DNA of 64,000 nucleotides. Origin: JASHVB01 sp963762885 (GTDB lineage: Bacteria; Pseudomonadota; Alphaproteobacteria; Acetobacterales; Acetobacteraceae). Every line of letters begins with the position of its first letter. Position 1 is the first letter of the stretch. A program made the translations under genes and the position numbers. Where the stretch lies: assembly GCA_963762885.1 (NCBI GenBank), contig CAVXNH010000123.1:1-64000 (forward strand). Direction: 5' to 3'. This document shows positions 21,017-29,756 of this stretch, piece after piece. The notes beneath the pieces were generated by a model. That model searched no databases, had not been told where the DNA came from, and worked only from the letters and a program-made list of their open reading frames with translations.

Positions 21017-22270
21017 TCAGGCGCTGCTTTCCGCCCGTTCCTTCCCAAGGAGGTAGAGCGGATTGGCCCGGGCTTCGGCGACTTCCCGGTTGATCACCAC
21101 TTCCTCCACGCCATCCAGCCCCGGGAGATCGAACATGGTGGTGAGGAGAATCGACTCCATGATCGAGCGCAATCCACGGGCGCCGGTCTTACGGGCAATC
21201 GCCCGGGTCGATACCGATTTTAGCGCGTCCTCCGTGAAGGTGAGCTTGACGCCCTCCATCTCGAACAGACGGCCGTACTGCTTGATCAACGCATTCTTCG
21301 GCTTGGTCAGGATTTCCATCAGCGCCGCTTCGTCGAGGTCTTCCAACGTGGCGACCACGGGAAGCCGGCCGATGAACTCCGGGATCAGGCCAAATTTCAA
21401 CAGGTCCTCGGGCTCCACCTCGCGCAGGATGGCGCCCACGCGCCGCTCCTCCGACGAACGGACGTCGGCGCCGTAACCGATGCCGGACCCCTTGCCGCGG
21501 GAGGAGATGATCCGCTCCAGCCCGGAGAACGCTCCGCCACAGATGAACAGGATGTTGGTGGTATCGACCTGGAGGAATTCCTGCTGCGGGTGCTTGCGCC
21601 CGCCCTGCGGCGGCACCGACGCGATGGTGCCTTCCATGATCTTCAGCAGCGCCTGCTGCACGCCTTCGCCCGATACGTCGCGGGTGATCGACGGGTTGTC
21701 CGACTTGCGGCTGATCTTGTCGACCTCGTCGATATAGACGATGCCGCGCTGCGCGCGCTCCACGTTGTAGTCGGCCGATTGCAGCAGCTTGAGGATGATG
21801 TTCTCGACGTCCTCACCCACGTAGCCCGCTTCGGTGAGCGTCGTGGCGTCCGCCATGGTGAACGGCACGTCCAGGATGCGAGCCAGGGTCTGCGCCAGTA
21901 GCGTCTTGCCGGAACCGGTCGGGCCCAGCAGGAGGATATTGGACTTGGCGATCTCGACGTCGTTGTTCTTCTGGCCGTGCGCCAGCCGCTTGTAGTGGTT
22001 GTGCACCGCGACCGAGAGGACCTTCTTCGCGTGATCCTGGCCGATCACGTAGTCGTCCAGCACCTTGCAGATCTCACGCGGAGTCGGGACCCCGTCGCGC
22101 GACTTCACCAGATGCGTCTTATGCTCCTCACGGATGATGTCCATGCAGAGCTCGACGCATTCGTCGCAGATGAAGACCGTCGGCCCGGCGATGAGCTTGC
22201 GCACCTCGTGCTGGGACTTGCCGCAGAACGAGCAGTACAGAGTGTTCTTTGAATCGCCGGATTTGCTCAT
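21017..22270 (-). CDS. clpX: ATP-dependent Clp protease ATP-binding subunit ClpX
   Basis: AAA+ unfoldase that feeds ClpP. The N-terminal zinc-binding domain shows YCSFCGKS and FICDECVELCMDII. Walker A is LLGPTGSGKTLLAQ and Walker B VYIDEVDKI, with the ClpP-contacting loop region GSGIGYGADV and SRGKGSGIG. It has 417 residues and is intact. It lies about 250 bp downstream of clpP; the gap holds no recognisable gene. Confidence 0.98.
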   Translation of the reverse strand: MSKSGDSKNTLYCSFCGKSQHEVRKLIAGPTVFICDECVELCMDIIREEHKTHLVKSRDGVPTPREICKVLDDYVIGQDHAKKVLSVAVHNHYKRLAHGQKNNDVEIAKSNILLLGPTGSGKTLLAQTLARILDVPFTMADATTLTEAGYVGEDVENIILKLLQSADYNVERAQRGIVYIDEVDKISRKSDNPSITRDVSGEGVQQALLKIMEGTIASVPPQGGRKHPQQEFLQVDTTNILFICGGAFSGLERIISSRGKGSGIGYGADVRSSEERRVGAILREVEPEDLLKFGLIPEFIGRLPVVATLEDLDEAALMEILTKPKNALIKQYGRLFEMEGVKLTFTEDALKSVSTRAIARKTGARGLRSIMESILLTTMFDLPGLDGVEEVVINREVAEARANPLYLLGKERAESSA

Positions 22271-22522
22271 GCGCCTGCGTACTCCTGGCCCGGCCGATCC
22301 CCGGGACCCGATTGGTTAGTGTAGCCCTCGGCGCGGTGGCGGACAAGCAAAGCCTGCCGAACGCTTCCGCTTGGCCCAAAAGCCCGCCTTGGCCGCCGAG
22401 CCGAGGGCCTTCGGCCCCGCACAAACGCTGGGGTGAGGGGGAAGTGCCCACACCACACGCTACGCCTTGCCTTCATTCCGATTCGCCGCCTGGCCCGCAT
22501 GACTCCTGGCAGGTCCAGGCGG

Positions 22523-23167
22523 TCAACCCTTGCTGGCGTCATCCCCGGTGGTGGGACGGTTCTCCACCACCTCATCCACCAAGCCGAAGTCACGCGCCTC
22601 CTCTGCCGAGAGATAGCTGTCCCGCTCCAGTTTCCGCTCGATCGCCTCGATCGGCTGGGCGGTGTGGCGCACGTAAATTTCGTTCAGCCGCTTGCGCAGG
22701 GTGAGGATTTCGCGCGCCTGGATTTCGATGTCGGTCGCCTGGCCCTGGGCGCCGCCCGACGGCTGGTGGACCATGATGCGGGAGTTCGGCAGGGCGTAGC
22801 GCTTGCCCTTGGCGCCGGCGCACAACAGCAGGCTACCCATGGACGCGGCCTGACCGATGCAGACCGTGCTGACCGGGCTACGGATATATTGCATCGTGTC
22901 ATAGATCGCGAGACCGGAGGAAACCACGCCACCCGGGCTGTTGATGTAGAACGAAATGTCCTTGCTCGGGTTCTCGGATTCCAGGAACAGGAGCTGGGCG
23001 CAGATCAGCGAGCTGACCTGGTCGAACACCGCTCCGGTCAGGAAGATGATCCGCTCCTTCAGGAGCCGGGAGAAAATATCGTAGGCCCGCTCGCCCCGGG
23101 CGGTTTGCTCCACCACCATTGGCACCAGGTTGTTGGCATAGATTTCGACGGGGTCACGGTCCTGCAT
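22523..23167 (-). CDS. clpP: ATP-dependent Clp protease proteolytic subunit
   Basis: Serine protease chamber subunit, 214 residues from MQDRDPVEIYANNLVPMVVE. The catalytic Ser lies in GQAASMGSLLL, His in SRIMVHQPSGGAQGQ, and Asp further on in the ERKLERDSYLS segment. ATG 23167 is preferred; the upstream in-frame extension has no family similarity. It is transcribed with tig upstream and clpX downstream. Confidence 0.98.
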   Translation of the reverse strand: MQDRDPVEIYANNLVPMVVEQTARGERAYDIFSRLLKERIIFLTGAVFDQVSSLICAQLLFLESENPSKDISFYINSPGGVVSSGLAIYDTMQYIRSPVSTVCIGQAASMGSLLLCAGAKGKRYALPNSRIMVHQPSGGAQGQATDIEIQAREILTLRKRLNEIYVRHTAQPIEAIERKLERDSYLSAEEARDFGLVDEVVENRPTTGDDASKG

Positions 23168-23273
23168 GGTCACACCTTCGAGCGGGAGAGATGATAAATA
23201 GTTGTTTGCGGGCGGGAATCCAACTAGCCCGGACAAACGGCTGGGGACTAAGGCAAAAGTCGAGGCGGTACTG

Positions 23274-23356
23274 CTCCCCCTCCCCTTGAGGGAGAGGACT
23301 GGGGGGAGGAGTTCGTGCCGCACGACCTCTCCCCCCCTCCCTCAAGGGGAGAAGGA
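23274..23356. repeat. inverted repeat between clpP and tig
   Basis: CTCCCCTTGAGGGAG near 23278-23292 pairs with CTCCCTCAAGGGGAG near 23336-23352, with a G-run/C-run centre. A third type of intergenic palindrome, distinct from the nuo-region families. Confidence 0.7.
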
Positions 23357-23397
23357 GACTTTCATAGTCCTTAACCCCAGCCCGCCTTACTCCCTTG

Positions 23398-24948
23398 CTA
23401 CGCGGGACCTTCCTGCGCCGGCTCGGCGGGGGACGCCGGAGCCTCGGCCGGGGCGCTGGCCTCAGCTTGTGTGGCAACCTCGACAGCGGATTCGCCAGCC
23501 TCGCTCGGGGTGGCCGCCGGCAAGCCGGCGCCGGCCAGCTTCGGCGGCGGCGGCTCCTGCGCCAATTCGTCGGGCGTGACCGTCTCATCGGTCACTTTCG
23601 CCAGTTCCAGCACGAAGTCGACGACCTTGTCCTCGAAGATCGGCCCGTGCAGGGCTTGCTCGGCCTGCGGATATTTGCGGAAGAACTCCATCATCTGGGC
23701 TTCCTGGCCGGGATAACGCGCCGCTTCTGCGCGCTTGGCGCGGGTCAGTTCCTCCGGCGCGACGACAATGTTGTTGGCCCGGCCGATCTCGGCCAGCACC
23801 AGCCCGAGCTTGACCCGCCGCTCGGCGATCCCGCGGTATTCCGCCCGCAGCGCCGCCTCGTCCTTATCCTTGTCGTCCTCGTCCAGACGCCCTTCTTTCC
23901 GCTCCGCTTCCAGCCGCTGCCAGATTTGCTCGAATTCCTGATCCACCATGCCCTGCGGGGCATCGAAGTTGACGTGCTCTGCCAGAGCGTCGAGCAATTC
24001 CCGCTTGAGGCGGACGCGGGACATCGCGTCGTATTCGCGCTGGAACCGCTCACGCACAACCTTCCGCAAACCGTCCAGGTCATCGAACGCCATCTTCTGC
24101 GCCAGCGCGTCGTCCACCGTGGGGACCACTTGCCGGGACAGCTTCTTGGCGGTGATGTCGAACGTGGCAGCCTTTCCGGCGAGGTCCTTGTTGCCGTACT
24201 CCTCCGGGAACGTGACCGCGATGGTCTTGCTCTCGCCCGGGCGCATGCCTTGCAGCTGGTCGGCGAAACCAGGGATGAATCCGGTGCCGCCCAACTCGAC
24301 GTTCATGTCGGTGCCGGAGCCGTTGGGGAAGGGCTTGTCGTCGATCTTGCCGACGAAATCGACCGTGAGCACCTCGCCCGTAGCGGCGCCGGGGTTCGGG
24401 GTGCCCGGTTCGCCGGCGCCTTCGGGGGTACCCGCGTCCGGGGCGGCGGCGCGGAAGTCCAACTCCTCCGCGGTGATCTCCACGAGTTCCCGATTGCGGG
24501 TGGCAAGTTCCGCCAGTGCGTGGTCGATGGCTTCGGGCGCCACCTCGGCCTTGCGGCGGACCAAGCTGATCTGGCCGAAATCCGGCAGCACAATGTCGGG
24601 CAACAGCTCGAATTCGACGTTGAACTCCAAGTCCTTGGCGGTGCCGGGACCGGTATCCGCGCTGACCACGGCGATCTTCGGTGTCTGCGCCGGACGCATC
24701 TTGCGCTCGGTAAGCACCTTCTCGGTCGCCTGGCTGACCGACTCCTCCAGCACCTCGGCGGTAACCGCCGTGCCGTAGCGCTGGCGCACGATGGGCAGCG
24801 GCACCTTGCCTGGCCGGAAACCGGGCAGGCGCAACGTCTTGCCGAGATCGGCGAGCCGCGCGGTGCGGCGGGTTTCGATGTCCTCACCGGGCACCACAAC
24901 CGTGAAGCCGCGCTTCAGGCCCTCGGACAGCGTTTCGGTAACCTGCAT
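23398..24948 (-). CDS. tig: trigger factor
   Basis: Ribosome-bound chaperone. The N-terminal domain carries the ribosome-binding region GFRPGKVPLPIVRQRYG; the PPIase-like domain has VTFPEEYGNKDLAGK; the C-terminal arm follows. At 516 residues it is longer than the usual 430-450. Two low-complexity additions explain this: a Gly/Pro-rich insert near residue 170 (PDAGTPEGAGEPGTPNPGA) just before the PPIase domain, and an Ala/Glu/Pro tail at the end. Start ATG 24948; the larger frame upstream runs through tRNA-Leu and is not coding. Confidence 0.95.
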   Translation of the reverse strand: MQVTETLSEGLKRGFTVVVPGEDIETRRTARLADLGKTLRLPGFRPGKVPLPIVRQRYGTAVTAEVLEESVSQATEKVLTERKMRPAQTPKIAVVSADTGPGTAKDLEFNVEFELLPDIVLPDFGQISLVRRKAEVAPEAIDHALAELATRNRELVEITAEELDFRAAAPDAGTPEGAGEPGTPNPGAATGEVLTVDFVGKIDDKPFPNGSGTDMNVELGGTGFIPGFADQLQGMRPGESKTIAVTFPEEYGNKDLAGKAATFDITAKKLSRQVVPTVDDALAQKMAFDDLDGLRKVVRERFQREYDAMSRVRLKRELLDALAEHVNFDAPQGMVDQEFEQIWQRLEAERKEGRLDEDDKDKDEAALRAEYRGIAERRVKLGLVLAEIGRANNIVVAPEELTRAKRAEAARYPGQEAQMMEFFRKYPQAEQALHGPIFEDKVVDFVLELAKVTDETVTPDELAQEPPPPKLAGAGLPAATPSEAGESAVEVATQAEASAPAEAPASPAEPAQEGPA

Positions 24949-24994
24949 CGGCCTGACAATCCCCCTAGGTAAAAGCCACGCCGACGGGAAGCGG

Positions 24995-25079
<85 letters not shown>

Positions 25080-25581
25080 GCGAGCAGCTTGTTGGACCCC
25101 GCGATCGTGAACGCGGCGCTTTAGCCCAGGGCGATACGCGCGACAAGGTTCGCGTATTGATCCAGCCGTTCTCAATGCGATTGAGGCACGATGGTACTTT
25201 CACGCTTGACCGAAAGGGTGAGAAGTCCATGCACCAGAACGCCCCCTCACGGCGCATCGTGGCAGCGGACCGTCCCGGCCGAGCCGCGCGGCGCGCCGCT
25301 GGCGGCGGCGGCAGAAGATCATGCAGCAGAAGCAGCCTGCAGGCCGCCAGCCATGATGCCATCCGCAAGGTTTCGCCCAGCCACCGGGCTGCGGCTGCGC
25401 TGCGTCTGGAAGTGGCGTACGAAGCAACCCACGGCCTGGCAGGAAGACAGCAAACCGGCTCGGCACGCATCGCCGGCCGGGGTCAGAATTCCGTGCGCTG
25501 CCGAGTCGATCGTGCTCGCACCTTGTTCCTCCCACGCCCTCCCACTAGGGTACGGCCCGCATCGCCAGGAAGCCGCGCCGC
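25080..25581. other. intergenic region before pyrH, no gene seen
   Basis: About 500 bp between divergently oriented tRNA-Leu and pyrH. Open frames exist on both strands but none resembles a known protein. The promoters of both units should lie here. rpsB and tsf, which often precede pyrH, are not present in this gap. Confidence 0.5.
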
Positions 25582-26307
25582 ATGCCACACGAGCCACTCT
25601 ACAAGCGCGTCCTGTTGAAACTCTCGGGCGAGGCCCTGATGGGTAAGCGCGAGTATGGCCTGGACAATGACGTGGTCCGCGCCATCGCCGTCGATATCGG
25701 CGACGTGGTCGCCATGGGCGTGCAGGTTTGCGTGGTGATCGGCGGCGGCAACATCTTCCGCGGCGTCGCCGGCGCCGCCGCGGGCATGGAGCGCTCGCAG
25801 GCGGACTATATCGGCATGCTGGCCACGGTGATGAACGCGCTGGCCATGCAGGAGGCGCTGGAACAACGCCGCACGCCGACCCGGGTGCAGTCCGCTATCC
25901 CGATGTCCTCGGTCTGCGAGCCGTATATCCGCCGCCGCGCCGAGCGCCACATGGAGAAGGGCCGGGTGGTCATCTTCGCCGCCGGCACCGGCAACCCGTA
26001 CTTCACCACCGACACCGCCGCCGCCCTGCGCGCCAACGAGATGCACTGCGGCGCGCTGCTGAAGGGCACGCAGGTGGATGGCGTGTATTCCGCCGATCCC
26101 CGCAAGGTGCCGGACGCCGAGCGCTACGACCAACTCACCTACCTCGATGTGCTAGCCAACGACCTGAAGGTGATGGACGCCGCGGCGATCAGCCTGTCGC
26201 GGGAGAACAAGCTGCCGATCCTGGTGTTCAACATCCACGCCCCGGGGGCGTTCGCCGCCGTGATGCGCGGCGAGGGCCGCTTCACCCGAATCATCGAACA
26301 ATCGTAA
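25582..26307 (+). CDS. pyrH: UMP kinase
   Basis: Converts UMP to UDP in pyrimidine nucleotide synthesis; a hexameric amino-acid-kinase fold enzyme. Motifs are LKLSGEALMG, VVIGGGNIFRG, TGNPYFTTDTAAALRA and VDGVYSADPRKVPDA. It has 241 residues and starts MPHEPLYKRVLL. It is first in the pyrH-frr-uppS-cdsA-dxr-rseP run on the plus strand. Intact. Confidence 0.98.
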   Translation: MPHEPLYKRVLLKLSGEALMGKREYGLDNDVVRAIAVDIGDVVAMGVQVCVVIGGGNIFRGVAGAAAGMERSQADYIGMLATVMNALAMQEALEQRRTPTRVQSAIPMSSVCEPYIRRRAERHMEKGRVVIFAAGTGNPYFTTDTAAALRANEMHCGALLKGTQVDGVYSADPRKVPDAERYDQLTYLDVLANDLKVMDAAAISLSRENKLPILVFNIHAPGAFAAVMRGEGRFTRIIEQS

Positions 26308-26337
26308 GATCAAGCCGCTTCGCTGGGGGACCGCGAG

Positions 26338-26910
26338 ATGCCAGCACCACCCGACCTCAATACGTTGAAACAGGACCTGACGCGCCGGATGGAGGGCGCG
26401 CTGGACACATTGAACCGTGAGTTCGCCGGCCTCCGCACCGGGCGGGCGCATCCCGCCTTGCTGGAGCCGGTCAAGGTGCACGCCTACGGGACGGATATGC
26501 CGCTGAACCAGGTGGGTAGCGTCGGCGTGCCGGAGGCTCGGATGCTGACGGTGCAAGTTTGGGACCGGGCGCTCGTCGGCGCGGTGGAGAAAGCGATCCG
26601 CGACTCGGGGCTGGGGCTGAACCCGGCGTCGGACGGGCAGTTGGTGCGGGTGCCGATCCCGTTGCTCACCACCGAGCGGCGCAACGACCTGGCCAAGACG
26701 GCGCACAAATATGCCGAGGGCGCGCGGGTGGCGGTGCGGGCGGTGCGGCGCGACGGCATGGAGCAGGTGAAGACCTATGAGAAGAAGCACGATATTGGCG
26801 AGGATATGGCGAAGGACTGGAGCTCCGAGGTGCAGAAGCTGACCGACGCCTACATCAAGCAGGTAGACGCGACTCTGGCGGACAAGGAAAAGGACATTCG
26901 CCAGGTCTGA
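26338..26910 (+). CDS. frr: ribosome recycling factor
   Basis: Splits post-termination ribosomes together with EF-G. It has 190 residues with the typical three-helix-bundle sequence: LNREFAGLRTGRAHPALLEP, VPEARMLTVQVWDR, IPLLTTERRNDLAK, and the C-terminal VQKLTDAYIKQVDATLADKE. It lies 30 bp after pyrH and 16 bp before uppS. Confidence 0.98.
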   Translation: MPAPPDLNTLKQDLTRRMEGALDTLNREFAGLRTGRAHPALLEPVKVHAYGTDMPLNQVGSVGVPEARMLTVQVWDRALVGAVEKAIRDSGLGLNPASDGQLVRVPIPLLTTERRNDLAKTAHKYAEGARVAVRAVRRDGMEQVKTYEKKHDIGEDMAKDWSSEVQKLTDAYIKQVDATLADKEKDIRQV

Positions 26911-26926
26911 GGTCCGAATCCGCCCA

Positions 26927-27685
26927 ATGTCTGCGCCCGCCGCCGTCATTCAGAACGCTCCTCCGCCGGGCGCTGCCGCCGATGCGGTGCCGACGCATGT
27001 CGCCATCATCATGGATGGCAACGGCCGCTGGGCGGCGTCGCGTCACCTGCCGCGCGTCGCCGGCCATCGCGAGGGCGCGCGGGCAGTGCGCCGGGCGATC
27101 GAGGCGGCAATCCAGTCCGGTGTTGCGTGGCTGACGATCTACGCGTTCTCCAGCGAGAACTGGCGGCGGCCGGCGGGCGAGGTGCTCGACCTGACGGGGT
27201 TGCTGCGGCACTACCTGCGCACCGAGATCGCCGAGCTACGGGCGAATGGCGTGCGGCTACGGATTATCGGCGACCGGGCACGGTTCGATCGCGACATCCA
27301 GGGCGACCTTGCGGCGGCGGAGCGCGATACGGCTACGAACTCGCGGCTGAACCTGACGGTGGCGCTGTCCTATGGCGCCCGGGCCGAGATCGTCGCAGCG
27401 GCGCGCGCCGTGGCGGAGGCGGCGCGGAACGGGCGGCTGGATCCGGCGACACTGGATGAGGCGGCGTTCGGGGGGTGGCTGGCGACGGCGGGCATGCCGG
27501 ACCCGGACCTGATCATCCGCACCTCGGGCGAGCAGCGGCTGTCGAATTTTTTGCTTTGGCAGGGGGCGTATGCCGAGCTGATGTTCCTCGACGTGCTCTG
27601 GCCGGATTTCGGCCCGGAGCACTTCGCCGCCGCTTTGGCGGAGTATGCCGGCAGGGAGCGGCGTTTTGGCGCGCGTCCCGGCTAA
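26927..27685 (+). CDS. uppS: isoprenyl transferase (undecaprenyl diphosphate synthase)
   Basis: Cis-prenyltransferase making the C55 lipid carrier for peptidoglycan and surface glycans. Signature blocks are IIMDGNGRWAASRHLPRVAG (catalytic Asp), GHREGARAVRRAIEAA, AFSSENWRRP and DLIIRTSGEQRLSNFLLWQG. It has 252 residues with a short non-conserved N-terminal extension before VPTHVAIIMDG. The gap to cdsA holds a hairpin repeat. The product feeds the glycan genes further along the window. Confidence 0.97.
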   Translation: MSAPAAVIQNAPPPGAAADAVPTHVAIIMDGNGRWAASRHLPRVAGHREGARAVRRAIEAAIQSGVAWLTIYAFSSENWRRPAGEVLDLTGLLRHYLRTEIAELRANGVRLRIIGDRARFDRDIQGDLAAAERDTATNSRLNLTVALSYGARAEIVAAARAVAEAARNGRLDPATLDEAAFGGWLATAGMPDPDLIIRTSGEQRLSNFLLWQGAYAELMFLDVLWPDFGPEHFAAALAEYAGRERRFGARPG

Positions 27686-27707
27686 TGCGTCGCCTCCTTG
27701 CGATCCA

Positions 27708-27768
27708 GTCATCCCCGCGAAGGCGGGAACCCAAGCTAGATGGGTCCCCGCCTTCGCGGGGATGACGG
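27708..27768. repeat. REP-like hairpin between uppS and cdsA
   Basis: GTCATCCCCGCGAAGGCGGG pairs with CCCGCCTTCGCGGGGATGAC around a short AACCCAAGCTAGATGGGT centre. This is the common alphaproteobacterial GTCATCCCCGCGAAGGCGGG hairpin, found once here. Confidence 0.85.
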
Positions 27769-27871
27769 GATGCAAGCGGCACCGGGCGCCTTGCCTGACA
27801 CCTGCAATGTCAGTGACTCGGGATGCCAGGGCGGTGCACCGGGTCCTCGTGTCCCCCACCTCCGCCATCTG

Positions 27872-28558
27872 ATGGCTCAGGACCGCTGGAGCGACCTCCG
27901 GCTGCGCGTGCTGTCCGCTGCCGTGCTGGCGCCCCTCGCGTTGATTTGCATCTGGATCGGCGGGATTGCGTTTGGCTTGCTGGTGGTCGCCGCCACGGTC
28001 GGTTTGCTGGCCGAGTGGCTGGGGATGGTACGGGCGGGTCAAGGAACCTCCGCCAGTTTGGTGGCTGGTGCGGCCTACATCCTGCTTGCCGCCGCGGGGC
28101 TGGCGTGGCTGCGGATCGATCCGGTGGTGGGGCGCGCTAACATGCTGTTCCTGCTGGTGCTCGTCTGGGCCAGCGACATCGGCGCGTATGCTGCGGGCCG
28201 CTCGATCGGCGGCCGCCGGCTGGCGCCGCAGATCTCGCCGGGCAAGACCGTGTCGGGCGCTTCGGGCGGGCTGCTGGCGGCCGTAATGGTCGGCGTCGTG
28301 GCCGCCGTGGCGTTGGCGGCATCGCCATCCGTCTCCATATGGCGTGCAGGCGTCCTGGCCGGCTTGCTCGGAATCGTTGCGCAGGCCGGCGACCTGGGCG
28401 AAAGCTACGTCAAGCGCCGGTTCGGGGTGAAGGATTCGGGCCGCCTGATCCCCGGCCATGGCGGATTGCTCGACCGGCTGGACGCGCTGCTGGCCGTTGC
28501 GCTGGCGGCCTCACTGCTGGCGTTGATGCAGGGACGTGGAGTAGTGCTGTGGGGATGA
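27872..28558 (+). CDS. cdsA: phosphatidate cytidylyltransferase
   Basis: Membrane enzyme making CDP-diacylglycerol, the precursor of all phospholipids. The conserved C-terminal region is present: KDSGRLIPGHGGLLDRLDAL (the CDS family signature) preceded by SPGKTVSGASGG. It has 228 residues, somewhat short at the N-terminus compared with E. coli CdsA, with several hydrophobic segments. Start ATG 27872 is inferred from MAQDRWSDLRLRVLSAAVLAP. Its stop overlaps the dxr ATG by 4 bp. Confidence 0.94.
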   Translation: MAQDRWSDLRLRVLSAAVLAPLALICIWIGGIAFGLLVVAATVGLLAEWLGMVRAGQGTSASLVAGAAYILLAAAGLAWLRIDPVVGRANMLFLLVLVWASDIGAYAAGRSIGGRRLAPQISPGKTVSGASGGLLAAVMVGVVAAVALAASPSVSIWRAGVLAGLLGIVAQAGDLGESYVKRRFGVKDSGRLIPGHGGLLDRLDALLAVALAASLLALMQGRGVVLWG

Positions 28559-29727
28559 ACGCAACCGGCTTGCGCACCGTGACCGTTCTGGGCAGCACCG
28601 GCAGTGTCGGCACCCAGACGGTTCAGTTGCTGACCGACGCCCCCGATCGCTTCCGCGTCCGCGCGCTGGTAGGCGGCCGCAATGTCCGCGTGCTGGCGGA
28701 GCAAGCCATTGCGCTGAACGTCGAACGTGCCGTCATCGCCGATGCGTCGTGCCTCGCCGCATTGCGCGCCGCCCTGGCCGGCACCCGGGTCGAGGTCGCG
28801 GCCGGCGACGATGCCGTGGTCGAGGCGGCCGCGATGGATGCCGATTGGACCATGGCGGCGATCACTGGCGCGGCCGGGCTGGCGCCCACCCTGGCCGCGA
28901 TCCGCCGCGGCAAATGCGTTGCGCTGGCCAACAAGGAGGCGCTGGTCTGTGCCGGCGAGGTGATGCTGCGCGCGGTGCGTGAGGCCGGCGCCACTCTGCT
29001 GCCCTGCGATTCCGAACACAACGCCATCTTCCAGTCGCTGGCCGACGGCAACCGCGACGCGGTGGAGAAGATCATCCTGACCGCGTCCGGCGGCCCGTTC
29101 CGCGTCGCCAGCCTGGAGGAGATGGCCAAGGCCACGCCCGAGATGGCGCTGCGCCATCCGGTCTGGTCGATGGGCGCCAAGATCTCGATCGACTCCGCTA
29201 CCATGATGAACAAGGGGCTGGAGGTCATCGAAGCCGCGCGCCTCTTCGGCCTGAAGCCGGAGGAGATCGGCGTGCTGGTGCACCCGCAGTCGATCATCCA
29301 CGGCATGGTATGCTACCGCGATGGATCTGTGCTGGCCCAGCTCGGCTCGCCCGACATGCGCATCCCGATTGCGCATACGCTGGCTTGGCCCGGGCGCATC
29401 GCCACCCCATCTCCCAGGCTGGATCTGGCTGCGGTGGCCCGGCTGGATTTTATGGAGCCTGATCTGATTCGTTTCCCGTCACTTCGTCTCGCTCGTGAGA
29501 CGCTTCTCGCCGGTAGAGGCGCTCCTGCGATACTAAACGCGGCGAATGAGATTGCTGTTGAAGCTTTCCTGCAACGTAGGATAGGGTTCCTTGATATTGC
29601 CGGCACCGTGGCGCAGGTGCTCGACAAGCTGGGGACGCCTCCGGCCGACACGCTGGAGGATGTGATCGCCCTGGATCAGGCTGCCCGTCGCGCCGCCGAC
29701 CGCTTTGCTACCGCCCGCGCCGCCTGA
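28555..29727 (+). CDS. dxr: 1-deoxy-D-xylulose 5-phosphate reductoisomerase
   Basis: Second step of the MEP isoprenoid pathway, reducing DXP to MEP with NADPH. Motifs are the Rossmann start VTVLGSTGSVGTQTVQLL, ALANKEALVCAGE, LPCDSEHNAIFQSL, the metal-site region SIDSATMMNKGLEVIEA and LVHPQSIIHGMV. It has 390 residues. ATG 28555 overlaps the cdsA stop (ATGA). The stretch 29446-29600, about 50 codons, uses many codons otherwise rare in this genome (AGA, ATA, CTA, AGG, CTT, GTT) while keeping the protein sequence normal, suggesting a recombined patch. Confidence 0.97.
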   Translation: MNATGLRTVTVLGSTGSVGTQTVQLLTDAPDRFRVRALVGGRNVRVLAEQAIALNVERAVIADASCLAALRAALAGTRVEVAAGDDAVVEAAAMDADWTMAAITGAAGLAPTLAAIRRGKCVALANKEALVCAGEVMLRAVREAGATLLPCDSEHNAIFQSLADGNRDAVEKIILTASGGPFRVASLEEMAKATPEMALRHPVWSMGAKISIDSATMMNKGLEVIEAARLFGLKPEEIGVLVHPQSIIHGMVCYRDGSVLAQLGSPDMRIPIAHTLAWPGRIATPSPRLDLAAVARLDFMEPDLIRFPSLRLARETLLAGRGAPAILNAANEIAVEAFLQRRIGFLDIAGTVAQVLDKLGTPPADTLEDVIALDQAARRAADRFATARAA

Positions 29728-29756
29728 ACTCCGAACTGAGGCAAAGAACAACCATC

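Noticed and set aside
23395..24972. A 525-codon frame opposite tig
   Set aside because: Antisense shadow of the trigger factor gene.
25191..25646. Possible small gene before pyrH
   Set aside because: Frames are open on both strands, but none has a ribosome site with a family-like product.
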